Origin: Malurus cyaneus samueli
Taxonomy: Eukaryota; Chordata; Aves; Passeriformes; Maluridae
Length of the DNA stretch: 64,000 nt
Assembly: GCA_009741485.1 (NCBI GenBank)
Contig: CM019216.1
Location: 44,234,440-44,298,439, forward strand
Direction of reading: 5' to 3'
Shown piece after piece: positions 1 through 13,325 of the stretch; within the stretch, counting starts at the first letter, position 1; each line of letters starts with the position of its first letter. A program made the position numbers and the translations under genes. The notes under the pieces were generated by a model that was not told where the DNA came from, ran no database searches, and was given only the letters and a program-made list of their open reading frames with translations.

Positions 1-2353
1 TGATGTCTGGATTTTTTACTCTCCATAAGGTTATGAAACTCCATAAATATGAATTTAAATCAAGAATCTCAGAAAACCTTCTGTTTCTTGCTTCAGGAGG
101 GCTTCCCCCCTTGCTTATGAATGCACTTTAGTGCCTTGTCCCTTTAAAGGAAGGCAATTTTGGCACCTTGCAGCTTCAGCATTTCCTTCCCAGTTAGAAA
201 ATTATCACCAAATTTGATTCACAAGAAGATGCCAGAATTCACCAAAATTACCTCCAGAAGACAGCACAGAAATTGCTAATCACAGGCTGAAATAAAAAAA
301 GAAGTTCAGCTCAGAAAATGAGTTAGAATTGTCATCATTCCAGGTAATCTGAATCAGGAGCACCATGTCCTGGAGGCAAGCATATTAATTTTCAAATCAA
401 AGAGAGTTCAGTCTTTCCTCCCGTCAAATAATTCAGAACAAGTGGACCATATAGGACTTTTGCCCAAAACCCCACATATTAGCATGCTGTGTCATTGTGG
501 GGAGGGAGACATTTGACATTCACTGGGATAGCAGTAAAAACTGGGCTTCTTAGGAATTTATGGAAAAATTACCATTGGCTTTGGAAGCCAAACTGCATTC
601 TCTGTTTCTAGTACTCTGTTAATGAATGTTAATTGTGAGTCACATGAAATAAGTATCTGAGCTTACTGATTCCAAATTAGAGGCAATGGAGGAAATAAAA
701 TGGCTGGTTGACTTTCATCAGACAAGTGCTGATCCTTTTTTTTTAATGAAATTTTAGGGAAGAGAGGCAAAACTCCAGCAAAAGAATCATCCCTTATGAA
801 GCCTAACAAATTAATCAAAGCACTGTTGTACATCAGAAATTTCATAAAGATGCAGTTGTCTGTTAGTGTTAAAACCTTCTTTGTTGAGTGTGAACCTTAG
901 CATCAGAAATTCAAATCAGTGTGTTCCTTTTGAAGATGTTTAATCGATAGTTGGGTGATCAGTACTCCTGTATATCCAACACACTGCACTTTCAGAAGCC
1001 AAGTCCTTGACATAAGCAGTGTATAAAACATTGGTTGTGATTTTACAGATGCATTTAAACATTAAGTGTACTTTGGGAATAAAGAGAGGAGTGGACTGGC
1101 AACATGAATCTGTGTAACACTTGGTCACTCATGAATAGACAGCTGTGTCTAACTTAAGGCATGGAATTCCACTCCTGGGTAGTTAAAGAGACAAAAATTA
1201 CAAATCAGAGGCTTGGACAGCAAGATATGGAGTTGTCCAAAGCATAATTATGTGGTTGAAAAAAAAACCTGGGCTTCTTTGAAAACATGAAAGTCAGTGC
1301 TTTGTCATTCAGAGAGATGAAGTAATCATATCACATTATCATCCTAGACCTTTACATTGCTCTGGGGTTTCAGGTTTAATAGCAGCCATTACCTTCAGAG
1401 AGGGAATATTTCTTGTTTTCATTTCACTGTCCAGAATAGCTATTTCTTAATAGTGTAGCTTGTAACGGCAGCAGCAAAAATTAGAAATAAATTATTCTCA
1501 TCATTTCTGGGGGAAGCAAAAATCCACCTTGTCTCTCACAACAATTTTTAGACTGGACACACCAGGAAAACAGAGAGTTGTTTATTGATTTGAAGTATAG
1601 AAATGTACTATATACTTTTCTAAAGAAATCTGCCACACACAAAGTAGTAAAGGACAAAACCAAAGGCTAATCCTAACTCTGGAACAGATTTCTAGTACTA
1701 TGTACCTATCTCTGCATAGTTTCTTACTCCTCACTCTCCTGCTTCCGGGGCTTCTGGACTTTGCTTCACAGGAAAACACATTCTGCATCAGAGTAGCAAT
1801 GTGCTTCATTCTCTAGATACACTCTCAAATGACCCCTGCTGGATGAAATAATAAATTTTGATACACAAAAGCATTAGGCAAAATTGTCCTTTTTCTTCAG
1901 CCTTCCCCAGGTTTTTTACTGGTAAGCCAAAATATTTTCCTGTTTAATATCCAAAGCTTCCCTTCCCTTCTCTCCTACTGCAACTCATATTTGTGCTCAG
2001 AAATTACACATGGGACTGTGGACTTTATCTTCTACACAGCTGTTGGCCTGAAGCTGCACATTTTTAGAAAGTCTTCACTCTCTTCCACAAAATTCAGTAC
2101 ATGCAAAGAATTGCAGGAAGTGTTTTCTGTAAGAACAGCACTGAAAAGCCAGACTTACACAGGGCTGACTGCTGTCCTGAGTTTCCAAGGCCCCTCAGTC
2201 AAGAGACTAAGTCCTTGTCTCACTCCTTCCTCTTAAAAACTCTCAAAAGCTGTTTGCCACATTTCACCCACCCCACAGAAGGAAAGAGAGTGTGACTGGG
2301 TTGGAAGTAAAGATTTCCAACTCCAGACTGAAGTGTCCTCTTTGGCCTTGCAG
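1..2353. other. Non-coding, no gene seen
   Basis: AT-rich unique sequence with scattered short frames on both strands (60-81 codons), none with a recognisable domain, signal or repeat. I see no interspersed repeat here. The reading frames at 1.5-1.8 kb overlap each other on the minus strand and look like chance frames. Confidence 0.6.
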
Positions 2354-2459
2354 GTTTGGGGGGCAAAATGAGCCCAGGCACACCCTCCACGTGCACCTGT
2401 GCAGGTGTGCTGCAGTGCTGCAGGCTCTGCACTCCCGGGAGCCTGGGGCTGCACAGCAT
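2354..2459 (+). other. Candidate exon, GC-rich, 106 bp
   Basis: A pyrimidine-rich acceptor (CCTCTTTGGCCTTGCAG, ending at 2353) is followed by 106 bp that are clearly richer in G and C than the surroundings, then by a donor GTAAGTAT starting at 2460. The last two exon bases are AT rather than the preferred AG. Two of the three frames are open across the exon. One of them has an ATG at 2367 in the context AAAATGA and runs to the donor with several Cys codons. I recognise no protein family, so it could be an untranslated or lncRNA exon. In a 64-kb window such acceptor/donor pairs also occur by chance, so the call rests on the base-composition jump as well as the splice sites. Confidence 0.25.
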
Positions 2460-2776
2460 GTAAGTATAGGCTTGGATTTTATAATAGCTTGGAAGTAGAA
2501 TATTATATGCTATAATTCTCTGCAGTTTTTTCCACGTTGTTGATTGCCTGCTTTGATTTCTCTTGTTATCCTCGCAAAGATAGTGTCCTGAATGTTGATG
2601 GCTGAAAACTTGGCACTCCCTGAGGCTGTAATTCTATGGTAGCAAATATTGGAGATGGTCTGTAATTTGTGATATACAATAACTGCAATAATGGTACGAT
2701 GCCTGTGGGTAAAGCAGTGGAGGGAACATAATGCAGCTAATAACTATTCATTTGATGGGTTTTTAATTTCGGTTTG

Positions 2777-2793
2777 TTTTTTTTTTTTTTTTT
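2777..2793. repeat. Poly(T) tract, 17 bp
   Basis: Uninterrupted run of 17 T. No retroposed body or target-site duplication was recognised beside it. Confidence 0.9.
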
Positions 2794-3043
2794 CTGAATG
2801 TATCCTGTGTGCAATATTTTAACTATTTCACAACATTTTTGTGAAATTAGCTGTTTATAATTACACATTTATATCATCTGCCACACTCAGCTTCCTAAAA
2901 GACACACATAATTTTCCCAAGTTTTTCTTGATCTTCATTTTTTTTCCTATTGATTTGCACTTTCTATTTTGAGGGACTTATTCTATTCTAATAAGAGATA
3001 AAGGTTATGTACATATTCTTTTAGCCAGATTTACTCTTCGATA

Positions 3044-3087
3044 TTTTAAGTTGTTAGTTGTTTAGTTGTTTAAGTTAGTTGTTTAAG
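3044..3087. repeat. Short TTAGTTGTTTAAG minisatellite
   Basis: Three to four imperfect copies of a TTAGTTGTTTAAG-type unit, with internal copies lacking the AAG. This is a small local tandem array. Confidence 0.7.
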
Positions 3088-5223
3088 AACAGTGTGGTTT
3101 ATTTCTACATTTCTTTTTTAGAAGTCTTTTATGCTGATGGTTTATGTGAGGAATTCTATAGCTTTTTTCTGTACGATAAAAATATCTCTTATGTTCTCTT
3201 AGAGGGCAGTAGTAGCCCAGAGAATACTAACCAGAGAGGGGGAGAGAGTTTCTTAAAGTGTTTGCTGAAACTCTTATCTGCAACTAATAGCACAGGACAG
3301 CTGGAACTCCCTTAGCAGTGCAGTGCTTCTGGTACTAAAACTGCTGCCTGACACAGATTGATAATTTATGCCTGCGAACGGCCACTGGGATGTTTCTAGC
3401 ACATGAGTGATGGACAGTAATAACTGAGGATTTGTATCTGGAGCATTCCGAGATCTCCGCGGTTTGAAGGCTTTCAAGTGCTTTATACAGCCCATCGGGG
3501 TAAAGTGATGTAAAGTAGGTCAGGTGCTGGGAGGAGGGAAGTGAGATGGGAAATCATCGGTTGTGCAGACATTAGCACATTGTGATCTCATCTGCTGCTG
3601 TGAAGCTGTAACACAGACTTGATAAAGTCTGCCAAAAATATTTTTCTTCATGTACCTGTCAGTGACTCTGTCTCTTCCCTACAGTTGTTATGTCTGACTG
3701 CAGCATGTTCTCAATAATAATGTGCCATGTGGGAAAGTGCTAATGCAATTTGTGTAGGAATACTAAGCAGCACGTTTTGTAGTTTTCCACAACTCTGTGA
3801 TCTTCCTGTGCTTTTTTATGATCTCTGAGCTTTGATCTTCTCTATCCCAAAACAGGGAGCTCAAACAAGTCCAAAAGAGAGCCCCCAAGTCTCTCAAAAC
3901 ACCTGTGCTATCTCTACATAGAAACTCTACTCCTCAAAACAGACAGAAGAAAAACAGCAACAGGAATAATATAGGGGGTTTCCCACACTGTTATTCTCCA
4001 GTCTTCGGCATTCCCAGGTCACTTGAGTGAATCTACCATCATCATCTCCATTCTTCCCCATTTAACTCTTTTCTCCCAACAGTTGATAAATTCAGCTCAA
4101 CAAGGAGTTCCTCTACAATTAGTTCCTAAATACACCTTGCACATGTTGCTACTTACATTTCCCTATGTATACCTATTGGACAAAACAAGAATCGTAATGG
4201 GAAAAATGGAATTTGCCTGACAATTTCAGGCACACAGGTGACTTGAATTTAGGTAATAGTGTCATTTTAAAATGTGTTGCCCTTCCCATGGTGATTCTTT
4301 TAGACTGCTCCACAACCTGTAAAGAGGAAGATATTAAGTGTAACAGATAAAAACTTAATTTTACACCAATTTAGTGTTTTTACTGTTTGTTCCTGACTGA
4401 GCAAGATTTCATGTGTTTAATGTACAAAAGTATGAGGCATCTTACCACCTAGATGTACCCCTGAGATGAATTCATCTGAAGCAATTAGAAAAGTCAAAAC
4501 AACCATGCCAATAATTGTTTATAGCCAAAATCACCTTTAAATACCATTTATAATAGTTTCTTTAATACAGGGCGTAAAATATCATCTCTTCTAGGCTGAG
4601 TATCCCACTGTTCTGACAATTTCCTTAAACTCTTAATGATCGTTTAAAATGAGCAATGATTTATCTATTCATTTATAAGCCTTGTTGTTGAAAGCAGTGA
4701 TAGACATCACGTTCTTTCACTATTAACAAGTGCCGATTCTTGGGCATTGTGACAAGTTTCATTTGTCAGTGTTCCTGCAATTTTTCACAGAGTTGTTACT
4801 CTTTCCATCAGGGCATCCACATTTGGACTAGGAATTTTTGCCAAAGAAATCCCACACAGTTTTCTACAACTTTTTAATAAAGATAGCCTGTGTTAATACT
4901 TTGTGCTATCAAGGTATGTAAAAATGACTAAGCATTATGTTCAAAAGGAAAAGAGAGAGAAATAAATTTGCAGGTTAATTTGGACATCTACCTAATAGCA
5001 TATGGCTCAACTGTTTAGAAAGCCATTACAATTGTTTCTGAAAAAAAAAAAATGGTTTGATGAAACAGAGAAGAAAATTGTTTGCTAGAGAAGCAAATAA
5101 ATGTCATTATTTCTGCAAGAGTAAATTCAGACAAGCAGTGAAATGAGGCAAAAGATTTAAAGAAAGAATATTAATTTCCCTCTCCCATCTGTTAAAAAAT
5201 GATATTTAGAGATGCAGTCTCAC

Positions 5224-5304
5224 CTAAAAACAGCTGTACTATTGCTTGTGTCTTTTCGAATTTCATTTATATGACAGAAAATAAAGGAATTATAGGAGAA
5301 TTTT
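5224..5304 (-). other. Candidate exon, 81 bp (weak)
   Basis: On the minus strand an acceptor ending TTTTCCTCCAG lies immediately upstream of 5304. A consensus donor AG|GTGAGA follows 5224. The exon is 81 bp and one frame (after one leading base) is open throughout, leaving two bases at the donor. No protein family is recognised. The composition does not differ from the surroundings, so chance is the leading alternative. Confidence 0.12.
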
Positions 5305-7020
5305 CTGGAGGAAAATCTCCAGCTCTCCAGCCATGTCTCCCCCTGCCTTGAGAGCTCGGCTTCGAGCAGTGCCACTGGCTGCTTCAGCCCTTGCAGATCA
5401 ATTGCAACTTGCTGCTCCTCTGAGTCTTCTACTGTTTAAGCCTTCAGAAGTTACTCAAGTCTGGTGGACTGAAGAGGCCTGAATGAGAAGGCTGCTGCAG
5501 AAATAACAAAATGTCTACATCAGTCACTCTCCTCAGAGCTGCAGATAAGGTCCCCAGTGCCTCTTCTTCATCAAAAGCTTCAGTGATTTTATTATGCAGA
5601 GCAGAAGAGTGGCACACCACACATTTGTAGAGCAGAGTAGAAGAGTGATGTACTACATGGCTGGGCAATACACAAAAAATATGGTATAAGAAGAGTCTTA
5701 CACTCTAGTGCCACTATGAAGGCCCTTTTGGATCTCACACCCAATGCATTTCTGGTAGCAAAATGAAAAGAAGAAACAGAGAAGTGGGATAAGTATTCTC
5801 GCATATCCTACTGAATATTTTTGTGCAGCTAGAAAATTTACAACTCATTGCTGAAGTGTGAAATACCTGGTGCCAAATAGCATATGTACTTCTGGTTCTC
5901 ATCTTAAGTTCATCTCTTGAGAATAAGTTTCTCCTCTTATTAGTTCTCTACGTTAAGTAGGGCCATGATAATTTCTCAGGTTTGGTGAACTGAGAAGTGT
6001 CTTATTCAGAGACGTATAACATTTCCTTCCTTTACTTGGCTAGCTGTTTTCATGAAATATTTAATTTCCTCAGAGGTCTCTACTCCTGAGTGATATTGGT
6101 CATGATATCTCAAAGTTAAGGGAGGAAAGAAAGATCTCTATAAATACAGATATTGATCACAGGTGAGATTGTGTGAGCCGAGCTTTCCTGAGGAGCCAGG
6201 TTAAAAGTCTTATAATAGCAAGGTTTCTGAGCTTATGGATTGTTTTGTAACAGTTATGATGGCTAAAATGTCTTTAACTTCTGACTTGCCATGTCCCATC
6301 TGGGATGTGCAATGCCCTGACACTTTGATGCTGTTCTCTCTAACTATAGATTAAATATTTGTTCTGAAGCCCTGAGGTTGGTTATTGTGTTTCTACACAA
6401 GCAGGCTCTTGCTGGCCTGACTCACAGGTATTTTACATGATTTTTTTTCCTACAAGTTTTTGTAACTTCATTTGAAATTTTCGAATCACTATGTTGATGC
6501 TCGTTAAACCTAAACAGCCTTCTGAATTAAGTTTTGTATTTGCAGTTTTAAAATGTGAAATAGAAATTGCCAAAAAAAATAAAATAAAATTCTGCTGCTT
6601 ATGTTTGAGCTGGAGCAAACAATTGCTTGTTGTGTGTCCAACATTACTTAGGCCTCAGATCTGCAAAAGAAAAAACAACCGCACAAGTAGCACCTAGCCT
6701 AGTTCTGTCCAAGTTATCACAATACCTGGCACACTTATGTTAAATGGGGCTTCCTAAGCCTCATTATTTTGATGGGACTGGATTTATGGCATAATTACAT
6801 GGACAGTTATTCCAGAATAGCTGAGGGGAAGGTAACCTCTGAAAGGGAGTCAATGTTAAACCCTCGTGGGGGGAAATGGAATTTTAGCCTCTTAAATTGC
6901 CTGAGTTGCAATTGCACACTGTGCCTGACCAGAGCCACACTCCCTGATAGCAATAATCCAAGAGGCCATGATTTAAGTACACTGATAAATTAAATGGGTG
7001 TGCTGTTCATTTGATATACC

Positions 7021-7910
7021 TAAAAATAGAATAGAAGCACAGAAATACAGAGTCAATAAGGCTGGAAAAGACTTCCAAGAGCACTGAGTCCAACCTTTGA
7101 TCAAATACCATCATGTCAACTAAACCACAGCACTAGATGCCACATCCTGTCATTTCCTGAACATTTCCTAGGGTGGTTCTCCCCCATTTCCCTGGGCAGC
7201 CCATTCTAAACCTTGACAACCTTTTCAGTAAAGATATTTTTCCTGATGTCCAACCCAAACCTCCCATGACACAGCTTGAGGCCATTTCCTCTTGTCTTGT
7301 CGTTAATTATGTTGGAAAAGAGGTTGATCCCCACCTCTCTATAGGCTCCTTTCAGGTAATTATAGAGAGTGATAAGGTCACCCCTGAGCCTCCTTTTCTC
7401 CAGACTAGACAAGCCCAGCTCCCTCTGACACTCGCCACTGATTGCTTCGTCCTGGATGCTCCCCATCCCTCTCTGCCAGCTCAGTGGCTGGTTGCCCTGA
7501 GGACAAATGATCATTCTGTCAAAGACTGAGGCAAAGGCAGAGTTAAGTACTTCAAACTTTTCCCCCTCCTTGCTGACAATGTTTCCCTCCACATCCAATA
7601 AAGGGTTCTTTTGTTGTTAATGTATTTATAAAAGCACTTTTTGGTAACATTCACATGGGTTACCAGATTGAGTTCTAGCTGAGCTTTTACCTTTCTGATT
7701 TTCTCTTCATGAGACATAGTGATATTCTTGTACTCTTCTTGAATTGCCTGTCACTTCTTCCAAAGATGCCTTTTCTCCCTGAGTTCCAATGAAAGCTCTC
7801 CATTCATCCAGGCTGGTTTTCTTCCCCCATGGCTCACCTTTCAGCACATAGCCTGCTCCTGCAAGTTACCTTTCCTTTAATACATCTTTCAAGAGAGTTT
7901 TGAATGGACA
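7021..7910 (-). mobile_element. CR1 LINE copy, 5'-truncated, RT domain deleted
   Basis: This is a chicken-repeat-1 type non-LTR retrotransposon on the minus strand. Its 3' end is the degenerate AGAATAGAAGCACAGAAAT tail near 7021. Minus-strand translation shows two known parts of CR1 ORF2. One is the linker between endonuclease and reverse transcriptase (KAQLELNL near 7640-7690, then [11 protein letters not shown] near 7525-7560). The other is the part beyond the reverse transcriptase ([17 protein letters not shown] near 7390-7440, then TRGNGLKL and RFGLDIRKN near 7240-7300). The reverse transcriptase between them, including the catalytic FADD box, is absent. The two parts are joined at about 7440-7500, and a stop-free frame of 130 codons (7206-7598) crosses the join. 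Upstream of 7600 the frame shifts, so the copy cannot be active. The copy ends near 7910 by 5' truncation. Boundaries are estimated by eye. Confidence 0.9.
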
Positions 7911-10250
7911 ACTTCTTTTTTAATTGAAGTGATCACTGGAAAGGAAGGAAGGATTCTGGAAGGTTTAGTAGAATCTCTAGAAGGTCTAAAAATCCCACTC
8001 CCATAAACCTGAAGAATAATGCAGAATAAAAAAGGAAGCCATGACTACTAGCAGTTTTAGTTTAAATAATTGTTTCAGAAAATTGCAATTGTGAAATCTA
8101 AGTTATCATAAGATACTCTGAAATCTTTTTGAATAATAGATAACATAGCACACAAATACACACAGTAATTATTACTGCTTTAAGCTGCTAACCAAAATAA
8201 ATTCCCAGAGTAACACAATTTCAAGCTGTCATGACATGAGACCAGTAAAGACAATCAGGCATTTATAAGAAAAACTATTTCATTATCTTTGAATTTCACT
8301 GCAAAGACTGCTAAATTTAGGCCATGTTATGATCCAGTTAGTCATGCTGATTAATATCATTCTGTGAGCATAATTAACTAGAATGACTCATTGAATAAAG
8401 TCCTGTTCAGTACAGGCAACAAAGCAGAATCTGACCCCTTTGGAAAACGCTTGTAATTCAAAAGCTCATAGGGACATTCTCTTCGGGGCTGGTATCACCA
8501 AGTTCCTGCTGGTCTGCCAGACACATAGACTGGCTGTATAAATGGATATAAATTTGTTTAATTACTTTTTTCAATTTAGCATCTGAACCTTGAAGAAAGA
8601 GAAACCGCAACTAAAGCAAGGATTTTTTAGCATTTCAATAAAGTAAACATGCGAGCAATATATGGAACAGTAAGTACTCTACGGAAGCAAATAAACCAAC
8701 CAAAACTCAGTAAAAGACAAAGAAATTAAGAGTTAATATCTCTTCTATGGACTTTTTAAATGATTGTACGTTCACGAAAGAATTAGTTTAAAAGAAATAA
8801 TTGCCTAAAGGAACATATTGGAGAAAATCCCTATTTTAACAGAGCTGGCTTTATTTACAGATTTGTAAAACAGTATGAATAATCACTGAGCCCTAAAATG
8901 TTACACTTCAGGAAACGGCTTATTTCTTTTCCTGTTGGCTTCTGAATGGAAATCTGACACACATAGTAAAATATTTGTTTAAAACTTCAATTTATTTGCT
9001 CTACAGGCTTCCTTTGCTTATCTATCTGTAATTATTCTTCTGCTGAAGTTGCTGTATTATCATAATAGAAAACCCATTAGTTACTTGTGTAGTATTATCT
9101 TCCTGTAATCTGTCTCCTCCTGAGTTTCCATATACCTTGCCCTTTTTTTCTCTGTGGAAGTCACAATAGGAATTTCTTGCAGCACTTCACAGGCTGGAGA
9201 TACAGAATATTATTATTTTGTTGAACACTATCATACTTCAGCAATGAATAACAAGGCAGTCTCTGGCTCCTCAGTGAATGTCAGCTTGAGATTTTTCCCA
9301 TGTGCTGTCACAGCAGCAATGTGCAGAGATTAGAGCTAACCATGTACTTGTACGCAAGATCTTCTAACATCGATGTGCAGATTGTCAGTGATGCCTTCAG
9401 TGGTGGTTTCTGGTGTGGGTGAGTGTGCATGTCAGCGTTCCCCAGCCCGATGCCTCAAGCACTAGAGCTGCTGTCATTCCGTTTTGTGCTCATTCGCCAG
9501 AACTTCTCCATTAGTAAGAAATGTTATTTTCCAGTATCTTTTTTTTCCATATCAACTTAAGGCAAGTTCTGCTTAACCACTGCCCTACCCTGTGGATTGT
9601 GTACTCACACCTGAGCTGCTGTACATGCAAACTTCCCTCACACACAAGAAATGCAGTGTTCCCACCATGATGGCAGCCCTGCTGTTTGTGAGCCAGGTGC
9701 CATAAAACAGAGAACATCAAAACTTGGGACATGCTGCAAACATGTAATGGATTACTCAAAGTTTGTTACCCAGACAGCTATGTCATCCTTGAAGCTGGCA
9801 GCAGGCTATCACTGTCATTCATAAGGGCAGGTTGTCATATGCCTTTGGCTGACCACATTGCAGGACTTTTCCTGGAGCAAGGTCTTGGCAGTTCCAGGAT
9901 GCGCTGAAGCAGAGCTTCACTGCTATCATTTCTGCTCCAATGCATATCTTTTTCACAGTCAGATTTCTACCATAGTCAGGAGGATTTGCACCATGACTTT
10001 GCAAACTTTTCACTGATTCTGCCACTGATAAAACTTGGAAAGACAACAACAAAGATCAGTATGTTTAAACAACTGTCAAAGACTGAAAACATGCACTTCC
10101 AGTGAGTCTTACAAGACCAGAAGATTGATATTTAATAGTATGAGTCCCATGTTGTTCACAAAAGGAGAACCTTTCTATTATATTTAGGTGACAATCTCTT
10201 CCACTAAAACATGGGGACTAAAACAGGGGCTTGTCTCAGTTCCAGCTCAC

Positions 10251-10335
10251 CTTGCTGCATGTGGGCAGGGGTGCATGTCTTTTACGTGGGAGCTGGGTGG
10301 CTGAAGCACAAACTCAGGCAAATGCATCCCCAACC
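10251..10335 (-). other. Candidate exon, 85 bp (weak)
   Basis: On the minus strand an acceptor ending CTCTTCTGCAG precedes 10335. A consensus donor AAG|GTGAGC follows 10251. The 85-bp segment is richer in G and C than its flanks. One frame (after two leading bases) is open across it and leaves two bases at the donor. A second, poorer acceptor would start the exon at 10300 instead. No protein family is recognised. Confidence 0.15.
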
Positions 10336-12094
10336 CTGCAGAAGAGCATGGATATAAACTAGTTCATTAGACAAGAGTGAAAAAAAGCCTATGGGATTTC
10401 AAAGTTGTCTTAAAGATGTCTTTTATCATAAAGGCACTTTTGTGGTTTTAGAAGAGAAGACTGAAAGAGAAAAAAACAGAGTTTATAAGAAAATTTTCTC
10501 GTGGGTTTTTTTTTTCAGCAGAATAGGTGTTTCTCCAACTTTATCAAGGTGACATAGCAAGTTAGCGATCAAGTCAAAGCTAATTCTCCATTATTTGGCT
10601 AAGATTTCTGTCTCCTCATAGATTAATGTTAGCATACCAAATTATAGAGAATATGAAAAAAAAAAGATTCTTTCATTCTATCTTGAATTTATTCATTATA
10701 TAGCAGACATTTCTTCTAGTGATAATGATTAGCCTTCAAGATGTAAAGCATATGCATTTCAAAGACAATTAATTTTGATTCAGTAGTGCTCAACTAGGTA
10801 AAGTGAAGGATATGTGCTGCAGAGTGGATTTTTTATGTTATGGAAAAGTTTAACTCCAAAGGGTTTTATTTAGCTTCAGTAATTTAAGCACATCAATGTC
10901 ACTTCAAGGAGACTAAACATGCATTTGACTTTGAGACTTCCAAATAGAATTGGGAAATGTTTAGCTGCTTTGTTGGTTATTAAAGGCAATTATCTTATCT
11001 TTATGTGTCCAGACCCCGCATACAAAAAATAAAATAAGATCAAATAATGATAATAATAATAAACCATCAACATCTTGCTTAATTTTTGAAACCATATATA
11101 GGACCATTTCTTTCATCTTGGATACTATATCTTCTTGAATATGCTGTATTTTAAGTGGGAAAATTATCCTGTATTATAAAGTTTTCAAGTCCTGTAAGTG
11201 TATGTTTCTCTCTGACTTTAGGTCTTAGAAGTGTTACTTTACTCCATGTTTGAAGGTGTTTCCAGAAGTTTTAACTAGGCATAGTTATGACAATTTTTCT
11301 TCAAACTCTGAACAACTTTGTTTACTGAAAAAAATTACTACACTTTTGGTATATTTTGTTTCAATTGACCATTTTTTTGAAATCATTGATTCAGATCAAT
11401 ATTATTCCTATTTATTAATTCAGAGACATAAAAATACATTAAAATAGATCACACTTTTATTTCTTTACACATTTTTCTATGGCTGAAAGATACCGCTGCT
11501 TGAAGGAGTGTTTCTGTATGGATTGATGGCATGAAAAAGCACAGCTAGAAAGAAATGCTAATCAGAAGGAAAATCATTGCCTTTAATGCTAAGTCTGTAT
11601 GGTCTCTAAATACATATTAAGGAGCTTACTTATAAGAAAAAAATTCTTTTCAGATTTGTGTAGCTTAACTTTTGAAAGGATTTATAGCTTCTTATATTTC
11701 GGGGAAAAAAATCAAGACATTTCTGTGTACGGGCTTAAATATAGCTTGTGGAAGTTAACTTTGCTAAGTCAGATTTAAAATATTTCAATCTAAAGCCATG
11801 GTTGTAATTCATATTCCAATTTTCCAGCTGCAATTTGAGCTCCTTAGCCTTCAGCAGTGAAGTCCTACCAAACATTCCCAAATCATGCTTGAATGTGTTG
11901 TTAGGAGGCAATCTCATTGACAGAAATTGAGAAGCTGGACATCAAAGTAAAATACAAGAATGCTCTGCAAATTGCAACATAGAAATAGGTGTTCTTGCTG
12001 GACATCCCCACAGCTACAAGAGCCAGACTACAATAAAGTTTAAATTTAACGGCAGGACTAGCAATTTACTGTCACAAAATAAAGAAGGAAACAA

Positions 12095-12175
12095 GAAAAC
12101 CAAGTCACACCAACAAAACCAAAACCCAGACAACACAAACAAATAAAACCCCAAATGCATCCAAACTAAACAGGA
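12095..12175. repeat. A/C-rich low-complexity tract
   Basis: About 80 bp made almost wholly of A and C with very few G or T, such as AACAAAACCAAAACCC and CACAAACAAATAAAACC. It reads as a degenerate CAAAA-type simple repeat. Confidence 0.6.
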
Positions 12176-13325
12176 CCTTCAAGCCTTTGCCGTGCTGCAT
12201 GCTGATGGTAGGTCTTGAAAGAGAGTAGATGTTGAAAAGTTTTAAACATTTTTAAATCTAACAGGTCTGACAGACTCTCTTCCTGGAACCCCTGGCAAAA
12301 AGTTTGTATTTAACTTTAACTATTACATGCAGTTTGTAAATGCTTTATACTTTGCAAGTTGTGAGAAATTAATTACTTTGACTGAAGATTATTTCCCAGT
12401 TCCAGCAGAAGACTTGTAACAGCATCATTAGATAAGATCAAATTGCACATTGAGTAATCTGAATTCAGTAGTGCCTGAGCAGTATGATCTAGCTCGCTTT
12501 AATTAATTAACCCCTCAAAAATTGCAGCATTGAACATCCAGTTGAGAGAGCAATTAATGTCTACAACAAATTATGTCAACATTCTCTTATGTTTTATTCA
12601 TACACAACTTCACCTAATGTAATTAGAGACTAAGGGCTTCTAATTCTGCCGTTATTTACACCCTGCACATTGCACACTTCATTGGCTAATTTGAACCAAA
12701 AAAAATGAAGATATAAGACTTTCTGATTTCAATTACCTTAAGTTGATGTTCTGCTGCCTACAGCTTATCCGTACATATGGGAGGAAGTGTCAGACACCCT
12801 GCAGCATGTTGTGGCGTGTTGAATAAAAATCAGAGAAAACACAAGAAAGGTTAACTTGCCGTGAAATAGAAACACATCAGTTTTTAAAAAAATGGAAATA
12901 TTTAAAGAGAAAACATGTGAGAGAAAATTAAAAGCTTCTCATTTTTAAATTGAAAGTATGACATGCAATTCAGTTTTCCAGTTTTACTTAACCTTATGAT
13001 CTTTGCCATTTAGACCCAGCAAATAAAATGACTATTTCATATACAAAACAAGGAATCAAAACATAAATTTCAACTGAATTCTTGACAGGTTTTGCCATTC
13101 CTTTAGTGCTGACACTTCCTTATTGGTACTAATCATTGTATGAATAACAGCATCTCCTATGAACTTCTTCCAAGATTTCCAATGAAGAATTTCTAACAGT
13201 AGTTAAGTGTCAAATCCAGCTCTTTCCCAGGGCTTGGAAAATAACAGGATAAGATCTTTTGAGCACCTAAGTAGTATTTCTGTAATGAAAAATGCTCTTA
13301 TTAAATGTTCTAAATGTTTTGTCAA

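Larger units (their letters stand above)
2460..7020. other. Non-coding stretch with simple repeats
   Basis: Unique AT-rich sequence. It holds a T17 run (2777-2793), a degenerate TTAGTTGTTTAAG minisatellite (3044-3087), an A12 run near 5041, and a short CpG-containing patch at about 3370-3500 that stands out from the CpG-poor background. A weak candidate minus-strand exon lies at 5224-5304. No gene or recognisable interspersed repeat is seen. Confidence 0.55.

Noticed and set aside
5591..5660. Apparent tandem repeat of AGAGCAGAAGAGTG
   Set aside because: Two imperfect copies only, of uneven spacing; not a convincing array.
7173..7529. 118-codon plus-strand frame
   Set aside because: Antisense to the CR1 ORF2 remnant at 7206-7598; the minus-strand translation carries the known CR1 motifs.
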